A stretch of DNA of 64,000 bases. Source: Halalkalibacter krulwichiae. GTDB taxonomy: Bacteria > Bacillota > Bacilli > Bacillales > Bacillaceae_D. The notes beneath the pieces are model-generated. The model was not told the origin of the DNA, searched no databases, and was given only the letters and a program-made list of their open reading frames with translations. Position 1 is the first letter of the stretch, and the number at the start of each line of letters is the position of its first letter. Both the position numbers and the translations under genes were made by a program. The stretch covers positions 62,001 to 126,000 of the forward strand of contig NZ_CP020814.1 of the NCBI RefSeq assembly GCF_002109385.1, given 5' to 3'. Shown here one piece after another: positions 15,736-26,404 of the stretch.

Positions 15736-18249
15736 ATGATTCAGAAGTATGCAAAAGAATGGACGGCGACTGGTGAGGAGCAATCTGCATTTCGGACGAA
15801 ATGGACAAGCTTCACAAAAAGGGGAATGGAAAAAGTCTCGTCATTAACACGTGTTGCATTTTTTCAATATGGACTCATGATTGCCATCATCGGATTCTTA
15901 CTTGGGAGAGCGATGATCTTATCTGAGCTCACACCATTTATCTTACCATTTTTGGCAGCGGTTTATATGTTGAAGCGGGAACGAGCTGGTATTGCGGCCC
16001 TTTCATTACTTGCAGGTGCGGCAACGGGTTATCATGGTCAAATACTTTTTGTTTTTGCAGCGATAATTGTATATGTACTTATCCAGAAAATTGTAAAGAA
16101 ATATGTATATGATCTAGCAAAGGCATTGCCATATGTCGTATTTAGTGCAAGTATAACAACGCGACTTGGAATTGTCTTTTTTAGCGAAGGAACCGTTACT
16201 AGCTATGCTTTAATGATGGCGACAGTAGAAGCAGGCTTAAGCTTTATTTTAACAATGATTTTCGTCCAAAGTGTTCCGATTGTCACCTCACGGAAGCTAC
16301 AGCAACCACTCCGTAATGAGGAGATCGTTTGTTTAATCATTTTACTTGCCTCTGTTATGACTGGAACGGTTGGCTGGATGATTTATGATATGACAGTTGA
16401 ACATGTATTAGCTCGATACTTAGTTATCGCTTTTGCCTTTGTTGGAGGTGCTGCAATAGGTTCAACAGTTGGAGTAGTAACAGGGTTAATTCTAAGTTTA
16501 GCGAGTGTTGCTAGTTTATATCAAATGAGTTTATTAGCATTTGCCGGTCTTTTAGGAGGGCTCTTAAAAGAAGGGAAGAAAATGGGCGTCGGTATAGGGC
16601 TTTTAGTCGGTACTTTATTAATTGGCTTATATGGTGAAGGTGCAACAGAAGTATCTGTAACATTAATGGAATCAATGTTAGCGATTTTGATTTTCTTTTT
16701 AACACCGAAAAGTGTTTTTAGTAATCTAGCAAGATATATACCTGGAACCGTTGAGTATTCAAAAGAACAGCAGCAATATTTAAGGAAAATAAGAGATTTA
16801 ACGGCGGGAAGAGTTGAGCAGTTTTCCACGTTGTTTCAAACCTTGTCCAACAGTTTTCAAACACCAATTATGCAAACAAATAATGAAGATGATGAGACAG
16901 AAGTAGATTATTTCCTAAGCAATGTTACGGAAAAGACATGCCAAACGTGCTTTAAGAAGGAGCGGTGCTGGGTTCAGAACTTCTCTAAAACATATGACTC
17001 AATGCATAAAATCATGACACAAACGGAAGATTACGGTGGAGTTAAGGATCAAATTTTAATGAATGAATGGAAGAAGCATTGTATAAAGCCAGACAAAGTC
17101 ATTAAAGCAATTGAGCAAGAACATAATCAACATCAAGCGAACCAAAAGCTTAAGAAACAAGTCATGGAAAGTAGAAGGCTTGTTGCTGATCAGCTATTGG
17201 GTGTATCACGTGTGATGGGTGATTTTGCAAAGGAAATACAGAAGGAAAAAGAAGCTCACCATTATCAAGAGGATCAAATGCTTGAAGCTCTAAGAGGAGT
17301 AGGACTAGAAATAGGCCATATCGATATTTACAGTCTTGAAAAGGGAAATCTTGAAATTGAAATGAGTTTGTCTGCAAATAATAAGCATGGGCAGGCGGAA
17401 AAAATCATTGCACCGATGTTATCGGATTTAGTAAAAGAGACTGTTGTCGTCAAAAAAGAGGAATTTTCTTTTTACCCAAATGGGTATAGTCATATTTCCT
17501 TTGGTTCAGCGAAACAATTTGTTATAGATACAGGTGTGGCGCATGTTGCAAAAGGAGGAGCTTATGTTTCAGGTGATTGTTACTCTACGATTGAGCTTGG
17601 GACTGGTAAATATGCCATAGCGATAAGTGATGGAATGGGGAATGGTGAACGAGCTCATCTAGAAAGCAATGAAACTTTGCAACTGCTTCAAAAAGTATTG
17701 CAATCGGGCATTGAAGAGACAGTAGCGATAAAGTCCGTTAATTCAGTACTGTCGTTACGTACTACAGATGAGATCTTTTCTACCCTCGATTTAGCGATGA
17801 TCGATCTTCAAGATGCAACTACTAGATTTTTGAAAATAGGTTCGATTCCTAGTTTTATTAAACGGGGCAATCAAGTCAGTAAAGTAGAGGCAAGCAATCT
17901 TCCTATGGGAATGATTCAAGAATTTGAAGTTGATGTTGTCAGCGAACAGTTAAAAGCAGGCGATCTTCTCATTATGATGAGTGATGGCATTTATGATGCC
18001 CCTAGACATGTTGAGAATAAGGAAGCTTGGATGAAACGACTACTGACAGAGATAAATACAGATGACCCTCAAGAAATAGCGGACCTAATTCTAGAGAAAA
18101 TAATTCGAGATGAACAAGGCTCAATTGAAGATGATATGACAGTTGTTGTCGCTAAAGTAAAGCGAAATACACCAAAATGGTCAGCAATTCCAATCTACAA
18201 AAATCCAAAAATAGGGCGTAAGAAAGAAAAAAGAAAGGCAAGTTCATAA
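15736..18249 (+). CDS. spoIIE: Stage II sporulation protein E (SpoIIE phosphatase)
   Basis: 837 residues. The N-terminal third carries about 10 membrane segments (about 45-320). A central FtsZ-interacting/regulatory region with two Cys pairs follows (C-Q-T-C-F near 396). The C-terminal PP2C phosphatase domain (about 585-810) has I-S-D-G-M-G-N-G near 634 and M-S-D-G-I-Y-D near 750, the metal-binding aspartates. SpoIIE dephosphorylates SpoIIAA-P to activate SigF and helps place the polar septum. I prefer ATG 15736 behind GGTGGTGG; ATG 15730 and TTG 15733 are too close to it. The promoter is of the Spo0A type. Confidence 0.96.
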   Translation: MIQKYAKEWTATGEEQSAFRTKWTSFTKRGMEKVSSLTRVAFFQYGLMIAIIGFLLGRAMILSELTPFILPFLAAVYMLKRERAGIAALSLLAGAATGYHGQILFVFAAIIVYVLIQKIVKKYVYDLAKALPYVVFSASITTRLGIVFFSEGTVTSYALMMATVEAGLSFILTMIFVQSVPIVTSRKLQQPLRNEEIVCLIILLASVMTGTVGWMIYDMTVEHVLARYLVIAFAFVGGAAIGSTVGVVTGLILSLASVASLYQMSLLAFAGLLGGLLKEGKKMGVGIGLLVGTLLIGLYGEGATEVSVTLMESMLAILIFFLTPKSVFSNLARYIPGTVEYSKEQQQYLRKIRDLTAGRVEQFSTLFQTLSNSFQTPIMQTNNEDDETEVDYFLSNVTEKTCQTCFKKERCWVQNFSKTYDSMHKIMTQTEDYGGVKDQILMNEWKKHCIKPDKVIKAIEQEHNQHQANQKLKKQVMESRRLVADQLLGVSRVMGDFAKEIQKEKEAHHYQEDQMLEALRGVGLEIGHIDIYSLEKGNLEIEMSLSANNKHGQAEKIIAPMLSDLVKETVVVKKEEFSFYPNGYSHISFGSAKQFVIDTGVAHVAKGGAYVSGDCYSTIELGTGKYAIAISDGMGNGERAHLESNETLQLLQKVLQSGIEETVAIKSVNSVLSLRTTDEIFSTLDLAMIDLQDATTRFLKIGSIPSFIKRGNQVSKVEASNLPMGMIQEFEVDVVSEQLKAGDLLIMMSDGIYDAPRHVENKEAWMKRLLTEINTDDPQEIADLILEKIIRDEQGSIEDDMTVVVAKVKRNTPKWSAIPIYKNPKIGRKKEKRKASS

Positions 18250-18267
18250 TGTATTTTCATTTGGATT

Positions 18268-18300
18268 GCGTAAAGGGCAGAATGGGCCCTTTATGCAATT
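18268..18300 (+). terminator. Rho-independent terminator of spoIIE
   Basis: Stem GCGTAAAGGGC / GCCCTTTATGC with a short loop, then AATTTATTTTTTTTTT. In the rest of the gap to yabS a perfect 0A-box-like TTCGACA lies at 18392-18398. Confidence 0.8.
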
Positions 18301-18475
18301 TATTTTTTTTTACACTCTTGATCTTAAAAAACGGATAAAAACCTTCATAACAATCAATCATAATTCGGTTTATTTTCGAAGGGGGAAATCGTTCGACAAA
18401 TAGTTATGAGACGTATAAAACCTCTAAAGCTCGTGAATGATGGTAACAATTAAATTACTTTGGAGGGGACGCGTA

Positions 18476-19216
18476 ATGAGTAAAGGAACTTTGAAGCAGA
18501 TTTTGTTATTGACGGATGGGCATTCAAATCAAGGTGAGGATCCGGTTGCAATTGCGGCCTTGGCGAGGGAGCAAGGAATAACGGTAAATGTAATTGGTGT
18601 AGTGGATGGAGATCATTTAAATGAAAAAGGAATTGAAGAAATAGAATCGATTGCGATGTCTGGTGGAGGAGTAAGTCAGGTCGTTTACGCAAAGCAATTA
18701 GCACAAACAGTGCAAATGGTAACTAGAAAGGCTATGACGCAAACAATTCATGGTGTGGTCAACAAGGAACTCACACAAATTTTAGGGCAAAATCATGAAA
18801 TTGAAGATCTTTCACCGGCTAAAAGAGGGCAAGTCATGGAAGTTGTCGACGAGTTAGGAGAAACAATGAATTTAGATGTTCTTATTCTCGTCGATACGAG
18901 TGCAAGCATGAGAAATAAACTACCGATGGTTCAAGAAGCATTAACTGATTTATCTATTAGTCTTACTTCTAGAATGGGAGCTAATCGGTTTGCTTTATAT
19001 TCTTTCCCAGGCAAGAAAAAAGACATTGATAAGTTGCTTGATTGGACACCACAACTTAATTCTCTTACAGGAATTTTTCAAAAGCTATCTTCTGGTGGGA
19101 TTACACCAACTGGCCCAGCATTGCAGGTAGCAATTGAGAAATTCCAAAAGTCAGGGGCGAGAAGGAGACTGATGGCTGGTGATGAAGAACAGCTATTCGA
19201 AGAGTCAGGAATGTAA
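18476..19216 (+). CDS. yabS: vWA-domain protein YabS
   Basis: 246 residues. The N-terminal half begins Q-I-L-L-L-T-D-G-H-S-N-Q-G-E-D-P, part of a permuted or incomplete von Willebrand A fold. The second half has a complete MIDAS motif D-T-S-A-S near 141 (V-L-I-L-V-D-T-S-A-S-M-R-N-K). Function is unknown; in B. subtilis it is linked to late sporulation with yabT. ATG 18476 follows TGGAGGGG. Its last 38 bases overlap the yabT reading frame, implying translational coupling. Confidence 0.88.
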   Translation: MSKGTLKQILLLTDGHSNQGEDPVAIAALAREQGITVNVIGVVDGDHLNEKGIEEIESIAMSGGGVSQVVYAKQLAQTVQMVTRKAMTQTIHGVVNKELTQILGQNHEIEDLSPAKRGQVMEVVDELGETMNLDVLILVDTSASMRNKLPMVQEALTDLSISLTSRMGANRFALYSFPGKKKDIDKLLDWTPQLNSLTGIFQKLSSGGITPTGPALQVAIEKFQKSGARRRLMAGDEEQLFEESGM

Positions 19217-20176
19217 GCTAGAATCAGGTAGTAAAATTGTTGGGAAATGGCATAGTCACCCTTATAAAATTGTCAGAACTCTTGGAGCAGGAGCGACAGG
19301 CACTGTTTATTTAGCTGAATCAGCTCATGGATTGGTTGCCGTTAAGGTTGGTACAGACAGTATGTCAATTACATCAGAGGTGAATGTTCTCAAGCATTTC
19401 TCGAAGGTTCAAGGACAAGTTCTTGGACCTTCTTTGTTAGATGTTGATGATTTAGTTACACAAGGCGATACTTACCCATTTTATGTAATGGAATATTTGA
19501 AGGGAGAGCCGTTTATTTTTTATATGCAAAATCGTGGCCGCGAGTGGTTGGGGATTTTAATGATCCAACTTCTTGGTGATTTACAACGGCTGCATACGGC
19601 AGGTTGGGTTTTTGGTGATTTGAAGCCAGATAATGTACTTGTTACAGGCCCCCAGCAAAAATAAGATGGCTTGATGTTGGCGGGACAACACTAATAGGAC
19701 GTTCAATCAAAGAGTATACTGAGTTTTTTGATCGTGGCTACTGGGGGTTGGGCTCAAGAAAAGCGGAACCGAGTTATGATTTATTTGCCGTTGCCATGGT
19801 GATGATCAATTGTGCTTACCCAAGAAGGTTTGAAAAGCAAGGCGAGAAACCGTTAGCTTTTCTTAAGCAGAAAATTGAACAAGAATCATTATTGTTACCG
19901 TATCGCGATGTAATTATGAATGCTCTTCAAGGAAAATATGAAAATGCTGCTAGTATGCGGGAACAGATGGTGAAGGCTGTTTCGAAAAGTTCGACCTACA
20001 AGCATATCCCACAAAAGAAAGATAAGGATCAAAAGCCAGTCAAGAATGCAAAGAAAAATAAAAAGCAAAGAATAACAAAAAAAGAAAGGAAATCTTCCTA
20101 CTTTGTTGAAATCTTCCTACTATCCTCTTTTCTTCTATTAGTATATATCCTATACTTATTTGGACAAATGATGTAG
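19179..20176 (+). pseudogene. yabT: Hanks-type Ser/Thr protein kinase YabT, frameshifted (probable one-base sequence error)
   Basis: The kinase domain starts L-G-A-G-A-T-G-T-V-Y-L-A near residue 32, with the Lys in V-A-V-K-V and the catalytic loop V-F-G-D-L-K-P-D-N-V. The frame then breaks at the C run 19649-19653. Adding one C gives G-P-P-A-K-I-R-W-L-D-V-G-G-T (the D-V-G form of the metal-binding motif) and joins to the downstream frame through W-G-L-G-S-R-K-A to a Lys-rich juxtamembrane part and one C-terminal transmembrane segment. That is about 332 residues, close to B. subtilis YabT, a spore-development kinase reported to be DNA-activated and to phosphorylate RecA. No other damage is seen. 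Confidence 0.85.
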
Positions 20177-20213
20177 GAATATTAAGTTGGTTCTAGGTAA
20201 TGGAGAGGTTGCA

Positions 20214-20965
20214 ATGAATGCTGATCGTATGATGGATATATGTTTACTTGCTGGTGAGATTATGCTGACGTATGGAGCAGAAACATACCGAGTCGAGGAA
20301 ACACTAGAGCGAATGGCCAAATCTGCTGACTTTAAAAATGTCCATAGTTTCGTTACGACAACTGGTATCTTTCTTTCCTTTGAAGAGGAGGGGAAGGGGG
20401 ATGTAATGCAGATGATTCGAGTCGATGACCGAATGCAAGATTTGAATAAAGTAACACTTGTGAATCAAGTCTCAAGAGAGTTTGTGAATGGGGAAGTCTC
20501 TGGCAATCAAGCACTAGAGAAGTTAAAAGAAATATCAAAAGCACCTCCTAACTATTCTACCCTGTTGCTTCATTTTTCCTCTGGCGTAGCTGGGGGAGCA
20601 TTCTCCTATATCTTTGGTGGAAACATTTACGATACTATTCCAGCATTTATTGCGGGTTTTGTTGCGAGCTGGGGATTGTGACACTGCAAGAGTATACGAA
20701 TGTGAAGTTCTTTGCCGAGTTCATGTCAGCTTTTCTCGGTGGTACTGTAGCGATCCTTCTAGTCTTATTAGGACTAGGCGAAAACCTTGATCAAGTAATT
20801 ATAGGAACACTAATGCCGCTCGTACCTGGTATTCCACTTACGAATGCTGTAAGGGACTTAATGTCGGGTGACCTCATAGCAGGAGTGGCAAGAGGTGCAG
20901 AGGCAGTGATAACAGCTTTATCAATTGCTACAGGTATTGCTCTAGCTATAGCCTTATTTCTTTAA
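20214..20965 (+). pseudogene. ThrE-family threonine/serine exporter, N-terminal-domain (YjjP-like) subunit, frameshifted (probable one-base error)
   Basis: The first part (M-N-A-D-R-M-M-D-I-C-L-L-A-G-E-I-M-L-T-Y-G-A-E-T-Y-R-V-E-E-T) is the typical DUF1212/YjjP start. The frame stops at 20679 just after A-S-W-G, and the rest continues in another frame as V-T-L-Q-E-Y-T-N-V-K-F-F-A-E-F with further membrane segments. Adding one G to the run 20671-20674 joins them into a 250-residue protein of normal size with about 5 membrane segments. ATG 20214 follows GGAGAGG. A small DUF3815-type partner follows at 21034. Confidence 0.78.
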
Positions 20966-21033
20966 GATAAACATTCGTTAGAGCGTAGTAGTTCCGGTGC
21001 AGTTAGTAATTTATGCACATAGGAGGAAGTAAA

Positions 21034-21483
21034 TTGATTATTGAACTTTTCTTTTGTTTTATTGCAACAGTAGCATTTGGTGTTATTTTTAATGTCCCTA
21101 GACGGGTTCTGTGGATCGGTGGTGCCATCGGGGCGCTTGCTTGGTTCATTTATTCCACTTTGCCGAACTATGGCATGTCAGATGTATTTGCGACAGCGGT
21201 TGCTTCCCTCGTCTGTGCTACCCTTTCACACTTTCTTGCAAGGAAATATCGGGTGCCTGTTACGACATTCAGCATTCCAGCAATTATTCCATTAGTACCT
21301 GGTAGTAGAGCTTACTTTACAATGGTTGCTTTTGTGGACGGAGATTATATAAGTGGTCTCCAATTTGGAATTGAAACAATGCTTCGAGCTGGTGGCATAG
21401 CTGCAGGACTTGTGTTTGCGTTATCGATTTTTTCCATAGGTAAGGGAGGGATTGGTCAACGATATGAAAGCAGACGTACATAA
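21034..21483 (+). CDS. ThrE-family small membrane partner (DUF3815/YjjB-like)
   Basis: 149 residues with about four membrane segments (I-I-E-L-F-F-C-F-I-A-T-V-A-F-G at the start; later P-A-I-I-P-L-V-P-G-S-R-A-Y near 89, a signature of the second ThrE half). Two-protein ThrE systems export threonine/serine or, for YjjPB, succinate in other bacteria; the substrate here is not visible. It starts at TTG 21034, 7 nt after AGGAGG; ATG 21013 lies before that site. The last 20 bases overlap tilS. The pair sits between yabT and tilS, an insertion relative to my memory of B. subtilis. Confidence 0.82.
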   Translation: MIIELFFCFIATVAFGVIFNVPRRVLWIGGAIGALAWFIYSTLPNYGMSDVFATAVASLVCATLSHFLARKYRVPVTTFSIPAIIPLVPGSRAYFTMVAFVDGDYISGLQFGIETMLRAGGIAAGLVFALSIFSIGKGGIGQRYESRRT

Positions 21484-22852
21484 CTTTCTAGTAAAGCATC
21501 AGCTGATTGTAAAAGGAGATACGGTTTACGTTGCTGTTTCTGGAGGTCCTGATTCAATGGCATTGCTACACTATATGCAACAGAACAGAAACATCTATGG
21601 GATTGACGTGATCGCTTGTCATGTGAACCATCAACTTCGGGGCTCAGAGTCTGAACAAGATGCAGATTATGTAAGGCGATTTTGTGAAGAATATGAAATA
21701 GAGTACATAGAGAAACGAATTGATGTAAAAGAGTATGCAAAGAAGCACCAAGTTGGTACTCAAGTAGCAGCTAGAGAACTGAGATACCGCTGGTTTGAGG
21801 AAGTACTTAAGAACCCAACTGATAAATTGGTAACTGGTCATCATGGAGATGATCAAGTTGAGACGATGCTAATGAAAATGGTAAGAGGGAGTATCCCACT
21901 ACATACATATGGAATACCTGTCAAACGGAAATTAGGCAATGGGTTGATTATTCGACCACTTTTAGGAATAACGAAAGCAAAAATAGAGCAATATTGTATA
22001 GAAGCAACTATTAATCCAAGGCGTGACTCCAGTAATCAATCTACAGTTTACACTCGGAATCGATTCCGACAAGACGTTTTGCCTTTATTGAAAAAGGAAA
22101 ATCATAATCTTCATCTTCATATGCAGAGACAAAACGAATGGGCGCAAGACGATCATCAGATGTTGATGGATTTAGCAAAAGAGAAGCTAAGTGCAATTAT
22201 TACAAAAAAAAGTGAACGAAACGTTACAATTTCTACGAAAGCATTTCTAAGTATAGGCGTTGCTTTACAAAGAAGGGTGATTCATCTAATATTAAATTAT
22301 CTTTACGGAAAATATTCCCCATTCATTACGTCTATACATATTGAACAAGTACTAAACATGTTAGAGCGCGAAAAAACATCTTCAGAGCTACATTTAATGA
22401 ATTCATTAATCGTAAGAAGAGATTATGATCTTTGTCATTTTTCACTAGGTCCATTGAATAAGATGACAGTACAAGCTCAAATTCTTAATGTCCCAGGCAA
22501 GGTAAGTGTCGGCTCTTGGGAGTTAGAATCCTTTGTAACAGAGCAATTAGATCTGAAAGAAGATCATCATCAGATCATCTTAGATTATGAGGAAATGAAT
22601 GAACCACTTGTTGTTCGTACAAAGCAGCCACATGATTACATAGCTGCTAGAGGCATGGTTGGAACGAAAAAAGTGGGTCGGTTGTTTATCGACCGTAAGA
22701 TCTCTAAGCAAGAGCGTGAACATTGGCCAATCCTGATTAATGCTAAGGGAGAGGTGCTTTGGGTACCATTGTTACATAGATCAAGGATCGCTAACTTAAA
22801 TCGTCATACGAAGAAGGTTGTCGTAATATCGTGTAAACGTCGTGATGGTTGA
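21464..22852 (+). CDS. tilS: tRNA(Ile)-lysidine synthase TilS
   Basis: 462 residues. The N-terminal PP-loop V-S-G-G-P-D-S-M-A-L-L near 27 binds ATP, the N-type ATP pyrophosphatase fold runs to about 220, and a TilS C-terminal domain follows (about 380-455). It changes C34 of tRNA-Ile(CAU) to lysidine so that AUA is read as Ile, and is essential. ATG 21464 gives the conserved M-K-x-x-V-x-x-F-L start; a TTG at 21452 sits too near the GGGAGGG site. hprT follows after 25 bases, as in B. subtilis. Confidence 0.95.
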   Translation: MKADVHNFLVKHQLIVKGDTVYVAVSGGPDSMALLHYMQQNRNIYGIDVIACHVNHQLRGSESEQDADYVRRFCEEYEIEYIEKRIDVKEYAKKHQVGTQVAARELRYRWFEEVLKNPTDKLVTGHHGDDQVETMLMKMVRGSIPLHTYGIPVKRKLGNGLIIRPLLGITKAKIEQYCIEATINPRRDSSNQSTVYTRNRFRQDVLPLLKKENHNLHLHMQRQNEWAQDDHQMLMDLAKEKLSAIITKKSERNVTISTKAFLSIGVALQRRVIHLILNYLYGKYSPFITSIHIEQVLNMLEREKTSSELHLMNSLIVRRDYDLCHFSLGPLNKMTVQAQILNVPGKVSVGSWELESFVTEQLDLKEDHHQIILDYEEMNEPLVVRTKQPHDYIAARGMVGTKKVGRLFIDRKISKQEREHWPILINAKGEVLWVPLLHRSRIANLNRHTKKVVVISCKRRDG

Positions 22853-22877
22853 TTGAATTTTTTAGGAGGTTTATTCA

Positions 22878-23420
22878 TTGATTAGAGACGAGATTCAAGA
22901 GGTTTTAATTTCTGAGGAACAGATTCAGGAGAAGTGTAGAGAGCTAGGGAAACAAATTACAGAAGAGTATGACGGGAAATTCCCGCTTGTAATTGGTGTA
23001 TTAAAAGGCGCTATGCCATTCATGGGTGATTTAACAAAACGGATCGATACCCATATTGAAATGGATTTCATGGACGTCTCTAGCTATGGATCTGGAATGG
23101 TATCATCAGGAGAAGTGAAAATTTTAAAAGACTTAGACACTTCAGTAGAGGGTCGAGATGTTTTAATTTTAGAGGATATCATTGATAGCGGTCTTACACT
23201 TAGCTACCTTGTGAAGCTTTTCCACTATCGTAAAGCAAAATCAGTTAAAATTGTAACGCTATTAGATAAGCCGGATGGACGAAAAGTTGATTTAGTCCCT
23301 GACATGGCAGGCTTTATTGTTCCAGATGCGTTCGTTGTTGGTTATGGGTTAGATTATGCGGAAAGATATCGTAACTTACCTTACATCGGAGTATTAAAAC
23401 CAGAGATTTATGAGAGTTAA
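22878..23420 (+). CDS. hprT: Hypoxanthine phosphoribosyltransferase
   Basis: 180 residues. The PRPP loop is [14 protein letters not shown] near 96 and the substrate region is [14 protein letters not shown] near 153, both diagnostic for HPRT. It salvages hypoxanthine and guanine to IMP and GMP. It starts at TTG 22878, 6 nt after TAGGAGGT. In B. subtilis tilS, hprT and ftsH are adjacent and functionally linked. Confidence 0.96.
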   Translation: MIRDEIQEVLISEEQIQEKCRELGKQITEEYDGKFPLVIGVLKGAMPFMGDLTKRIDTHIEMDFMDVSSYGSGMVSSGEVKILKDLDTSVEGRDVLILEDIIDSGLTLSYLVKLFHYRKAKSVKIVTLLDKPDGRKVDLVPDMAGFIVPDAFVVGYGLDYAERYRNLPYIGVLKPEIYES

Positions 23421-23423
23421 TGT

Positions 23424-23453
23424 TTGTGAACAAAAGTACAGTTGTGATACGAT
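23424..23453 (+). promoter_or_regulatory. Probable SigA promoter of ftsH
   Basis: TTGTGA (23424-23429), 18-bp spacer, TACGAT (23448-23453), just after the hprT stop. Confidence 0.5.
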
Positions 23454-23488
23454 AAACAAAGCTCTATTGTCGTGGGAGGAGGTCAAGA

Positions 23489-25486
23489 ATGAATCGTATA
23501 TTCCGTAATACCATTTTTTATCTACTCATCTTTCTTGTAATTATTGGTATTGTAAATGTTTTTAGTTCGGATCAGACGGAAACTGAAAGTGTTACATTTA
23601 CTGAATTGACCGAAAGACTTGAACAAGGAGAGGTACGTGAACTCTCTGTTAAACCAGTTCGTCAAGTTTATTTAGTACGGGGACAATTCACAAACCAAGA
23701 CGAAGGTGAGTTTTTTGAAACATACGTATTAAAAAGTGAGCAAACCGCAGAGTTGTTAGCTAACGCTCAAGGCCCAGGTGGAACGCCTCTTGGTGTTGAT
23801 GTTCAACCTGCTGATGAAACAAGTGGCTGGGTTACGTTCTTTACGTCAATCATTCCGTTTATTATTATCTTTATTTTATTCTTCTTCTTATTAAGCCAAG
23901 CTCAAGGTGGCGGAAGCCGTGTAATGAACTTTGGTAAAAGTAAGGCGAAGATGGTTAATGAGGATAAGAAGAAAGCGAAATTTAAAGATGTGGCTGGTGC
24001 CGATGAAGAAAAGCAAGAACTTGTTGAGGTTGTTGAATTCTTAAAGGATCCTCGCAAATTCTCTGCAATTGGTGCACGTATTCCAAAGGGTGTCCTTCTT
24101 GTTGGACCTCCAGGAACAGGTAAGACATTGCTTGCACGAGCGGTTGCCGGAGAGGCAGGAGTACCATTCTTCTCAATCAGTGGTTCTGATTTCGTTGAGA
24201 TGTTTGTTGGGGTCGGTGCATCACGTGTACGTGATCTATTTGAGAATGCTAAGAAAAATGCTCCTTGTATTATCTTTATCGATGAGATTGATGCAGTAGG
24301 TCGTCAGCGTGGAGCAGGTCTTGGTGGTGGACATGACGAACGTGAGCAAACGTTAAACCAATTGTTAGTTGAGATGGATGGTTTCAGTGCGAACGAAGGA
24401 ATCATCATTATCGCAGCGACAAACCGTGCTGATATCTTAGATCCAGCGTTACTACGTCCAGGTCGTTTTGACCGTCAGATTCAAGTGAACCGCCCTGATG
24501 TTATCGGACGTGAAGCTGTATTAAAAGTTCACGCTCGAAATAAGCCGTTAGATGACGATGTTAATCTTAAGGCAATTGCTGAGCGGACACCTGGTTTCTC
24601 TGGTGCTGATTTAGAGAACCTCCTAAATGAGGCTGCTTTAATTGCTGCAAGAGGCAATAAGACAAAAGTGAACATGATTCATGTTGAAGAAGCCATTGAC
24701 CGTGTTATTGCAGGTCCTGCCAAGAAAAGCCGTGTTATTTCTCCAAAAGAGAAAAACATCGTTGCTTGGCATGAAGCAGGTCATACGGTAGTGGGTGTGA
24801 AGCTCGAGAGTGCTGATATGGTTCATAAAGTCACGATCGTTCCAAGAGGGATGGCTGGCGGATATGCCGTTATGCTTCCGAAAGAAGATCGTTACTTCAT
24901 GACTAAGCCTGAACTTCTAGACAAAATTGTTGGATTGCTTGGTGGCCGCGTTGCTGAGGAAATTCAATTTGGCGAAGTGAGCACAGGCGCGCATAATGAC
25001 TTCCAACGTGCAACAGGGATCGCCCGTAAAATGGTTACGGAGTATGGTATGAGTGAAAAGCTTGGACCAATGCAGTTTGGTTCAGGAAATTCTGGTGGCC
25101 AAGTATTTTTAGGTCGCGATATTCAAAATGAACAGAATTATAGTGATGCATTTGCTCACGAGATTGATCTTGAAGTACAACGCATTATTAAGGATAGCTA
25201 TGAGCGTTGTAAGCAAATTCTTACTGAAAATAAAGCGAGCTTAGATCTAGTTGCTGAAACGTTATTGAAATTAGAAACGCTTGATGCAGAACAGATTAAA
25301 TCGCTTATTAACGAAGGAAAGTTGCCTGAAAATCATCATACAACAAAGCATTTAGAGGAGAATGGTTCAGAGCAAGATCTAAAAGTGAACATTCATTCTA
25401 AAAAGGCTGAGGATGGAGTAGTAGAAGATTCAGAAGTGAAGACTGAAGAACAACCTTCATCAGATGAAAAAAAGAAAGAAGAATAA
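23489..25486 (+). CDS. ftsH: ATP-dependent zinc metalloprotease FtsH
   Basis: 665 residues, inner-membrane AAA+ protease. Transmembrane segments lie near 6-24 and 112-133 with an extracytoplasmic domain between them. Walker A G-P-P-G-T-G-K-T is near 205, Walker [12 protein letters not shown] near 262, the [21 protein letters not shown] near 314, and the zinc motif H-E-A-G-H at 428-432. The long charged tail after about 610 is acidic. It degrades unassembled membrane proteins and regulators such as Spo0E in B. subtilis. Confidence 0.98.
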   Translation: MNRIFRNTIFYLLIFLVIIGIVNVFSSDQTETESVTFTELTERLEQGEVRELSVKPVRQVYLVRGQFTNQDEGEFFETYVLKSEQTAELLANAQGPGGTPLGVDVQPADETSGWVTFFTSIIPFIIIFILFFFLLSQAQGGGSRVMNFGKSKAKMVNEDKKKAKFKDVAGADEEKQELVEVVEFLKDPRKFSAIGARIPKGVLLVGPPGTGKTLLARAVAGEAGVPFFSISGSDFVEMFVGVGASRVRDLFENAKKNAPCIIFIDEIDAVGRQRGAGLGGGHDEREQTLNQLLVEMDGFSANEGIIIIAATNRADILDPALLRPGRFDRQIQVNRPDVIGREAVLKVHARNKPLDDDVNLKAIAERTPGFSGADLENLLNEAALIAARGNKTKVNMIHVEEAIDRVIAGPAKKSRVISPKEKNIVAWHEAGHTVVGVKLESADMVHKVTIVPRGMAGGYAVMLPKEDRYFMTKPELLDKIVGLLGGRVAEEIQFGEVSTGAHNDFQRATGIARKMVTEYGMSEKLGPMQFGSGNSGGQVFLGRDIQNEQNYSDAFAHEIDLEVQRIIKDSYERCKQILTENKASLDLVAETLLKLETLDAEQIKSLINEGKLPENHHTTKHLEENGSEQDLKVNIHSKKAEDGVVEDSEVKTEEQPSSDEKKKEE

Positions 25487-25496
25487 ATACTTTTGG

Positions 25497-25522
25497 GGGA
25501 TGTCGTTTGTCGACATCCCTTT
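25497..25522 (+). terminator. Rho-independent terminator of ftsH
   Basis: Perfect 9-bp stem GGGATGTCG / CGACATCCC with a 5-nt loop, then TTTATAT. Confidence 0.7.
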
Positions 25523-25625
25523 ATATATGGAAAGAGAAAGCTATAAAGCGTATGACATGGAATATGATGAAAATTGTTTTATAATGGACAAGTCGCTTTC
25601 GGTAAATCGATAGAGGGGATAACAT

Positions 25626-26392
25626 ATGATATTAGTAGCTGATGTTGGCAATTCAAACATTATGCTAGGGGTGTATGAAGAAAAAGAATTGAAATATCAT
25701 TGGCGTGTTGCTACTAGCCGACAAAAGACAGAAGACGAATGGGCAATGATGATTAAAGGCTTATTTACTCATGAGAATCTAACTTTTGATGCAATTGAAG
25801 GAATTATTATTTCCTCTGTTGTTCCACCGATTATGTTTGCATTAGAACAGATGTGTAGAAAGTACTTTGATATAAAACCAATGATCATTGGTCCTGGGAT
25901 TAAGACAGGGCTTAATGTGAAATACGATAATCCACGAGATGTGGGGGCTGACCGAATTGTAAATGCGGTAGCAGCAATTGAACTCTATGGTGCACCTCTT
26001 GTTATCGTTGACTTTGGAACGGCGACTACTTACTGTTACATTAATGAACATAAGCAGTATATGGGGGAGCAATTGCTCCTGGAATTTCAATTTCAACAGA
26101 GGCATTATATACGAGAGCATCCAAGCTCCCAAGAATAGAAATTGCTAAGCCGAAAAAAGTTTTTGGGACAAATACGGTTCATGCAATGCAAGCTGGCATA
26201 TTCTATGGGTATGTCGGGCAAGTTGATGGCATTGTTAATAGAATGAAGGATTTATCTGACAAGACGCCAACGATAATCGCAACAGGTGGACTTGCATCCT
26301 TGATTGCGTCTGAAACGGAAACCATTGATGTAGTTGAGCCGTTTCTAACATTAAAAGGTTTACAGATGATTTACGAAAAAAATTCAAAGTGA
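25626..26392 (+). pseudogene. coaX: Type III pantothenate kinase, frameshifted (probable one-base sequence error)
   Basis: CoaX makes 4'-phosphopantothenate, the first step to coenzyme A. The first frame contains D-V-G-N-S-N-I near 6 (phosphate-1 motif), G-A-D-R-I-V-N-A near 106 and V-D-F-G-T-A-T-T near 126. It breaks at the G run 26063-26067; one extra G gives [24 protein letters not shown], the expected family motif, and continues to A-T-G-G-L-A. The joined length is 255 residues, normal. It is followed by hslO as in B. subtilis. An under-called homopolymer is the simplest explanation. Confidence 0.87.
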
Positions 26393-26404
26393 GAGGGATA
26401 TAAA

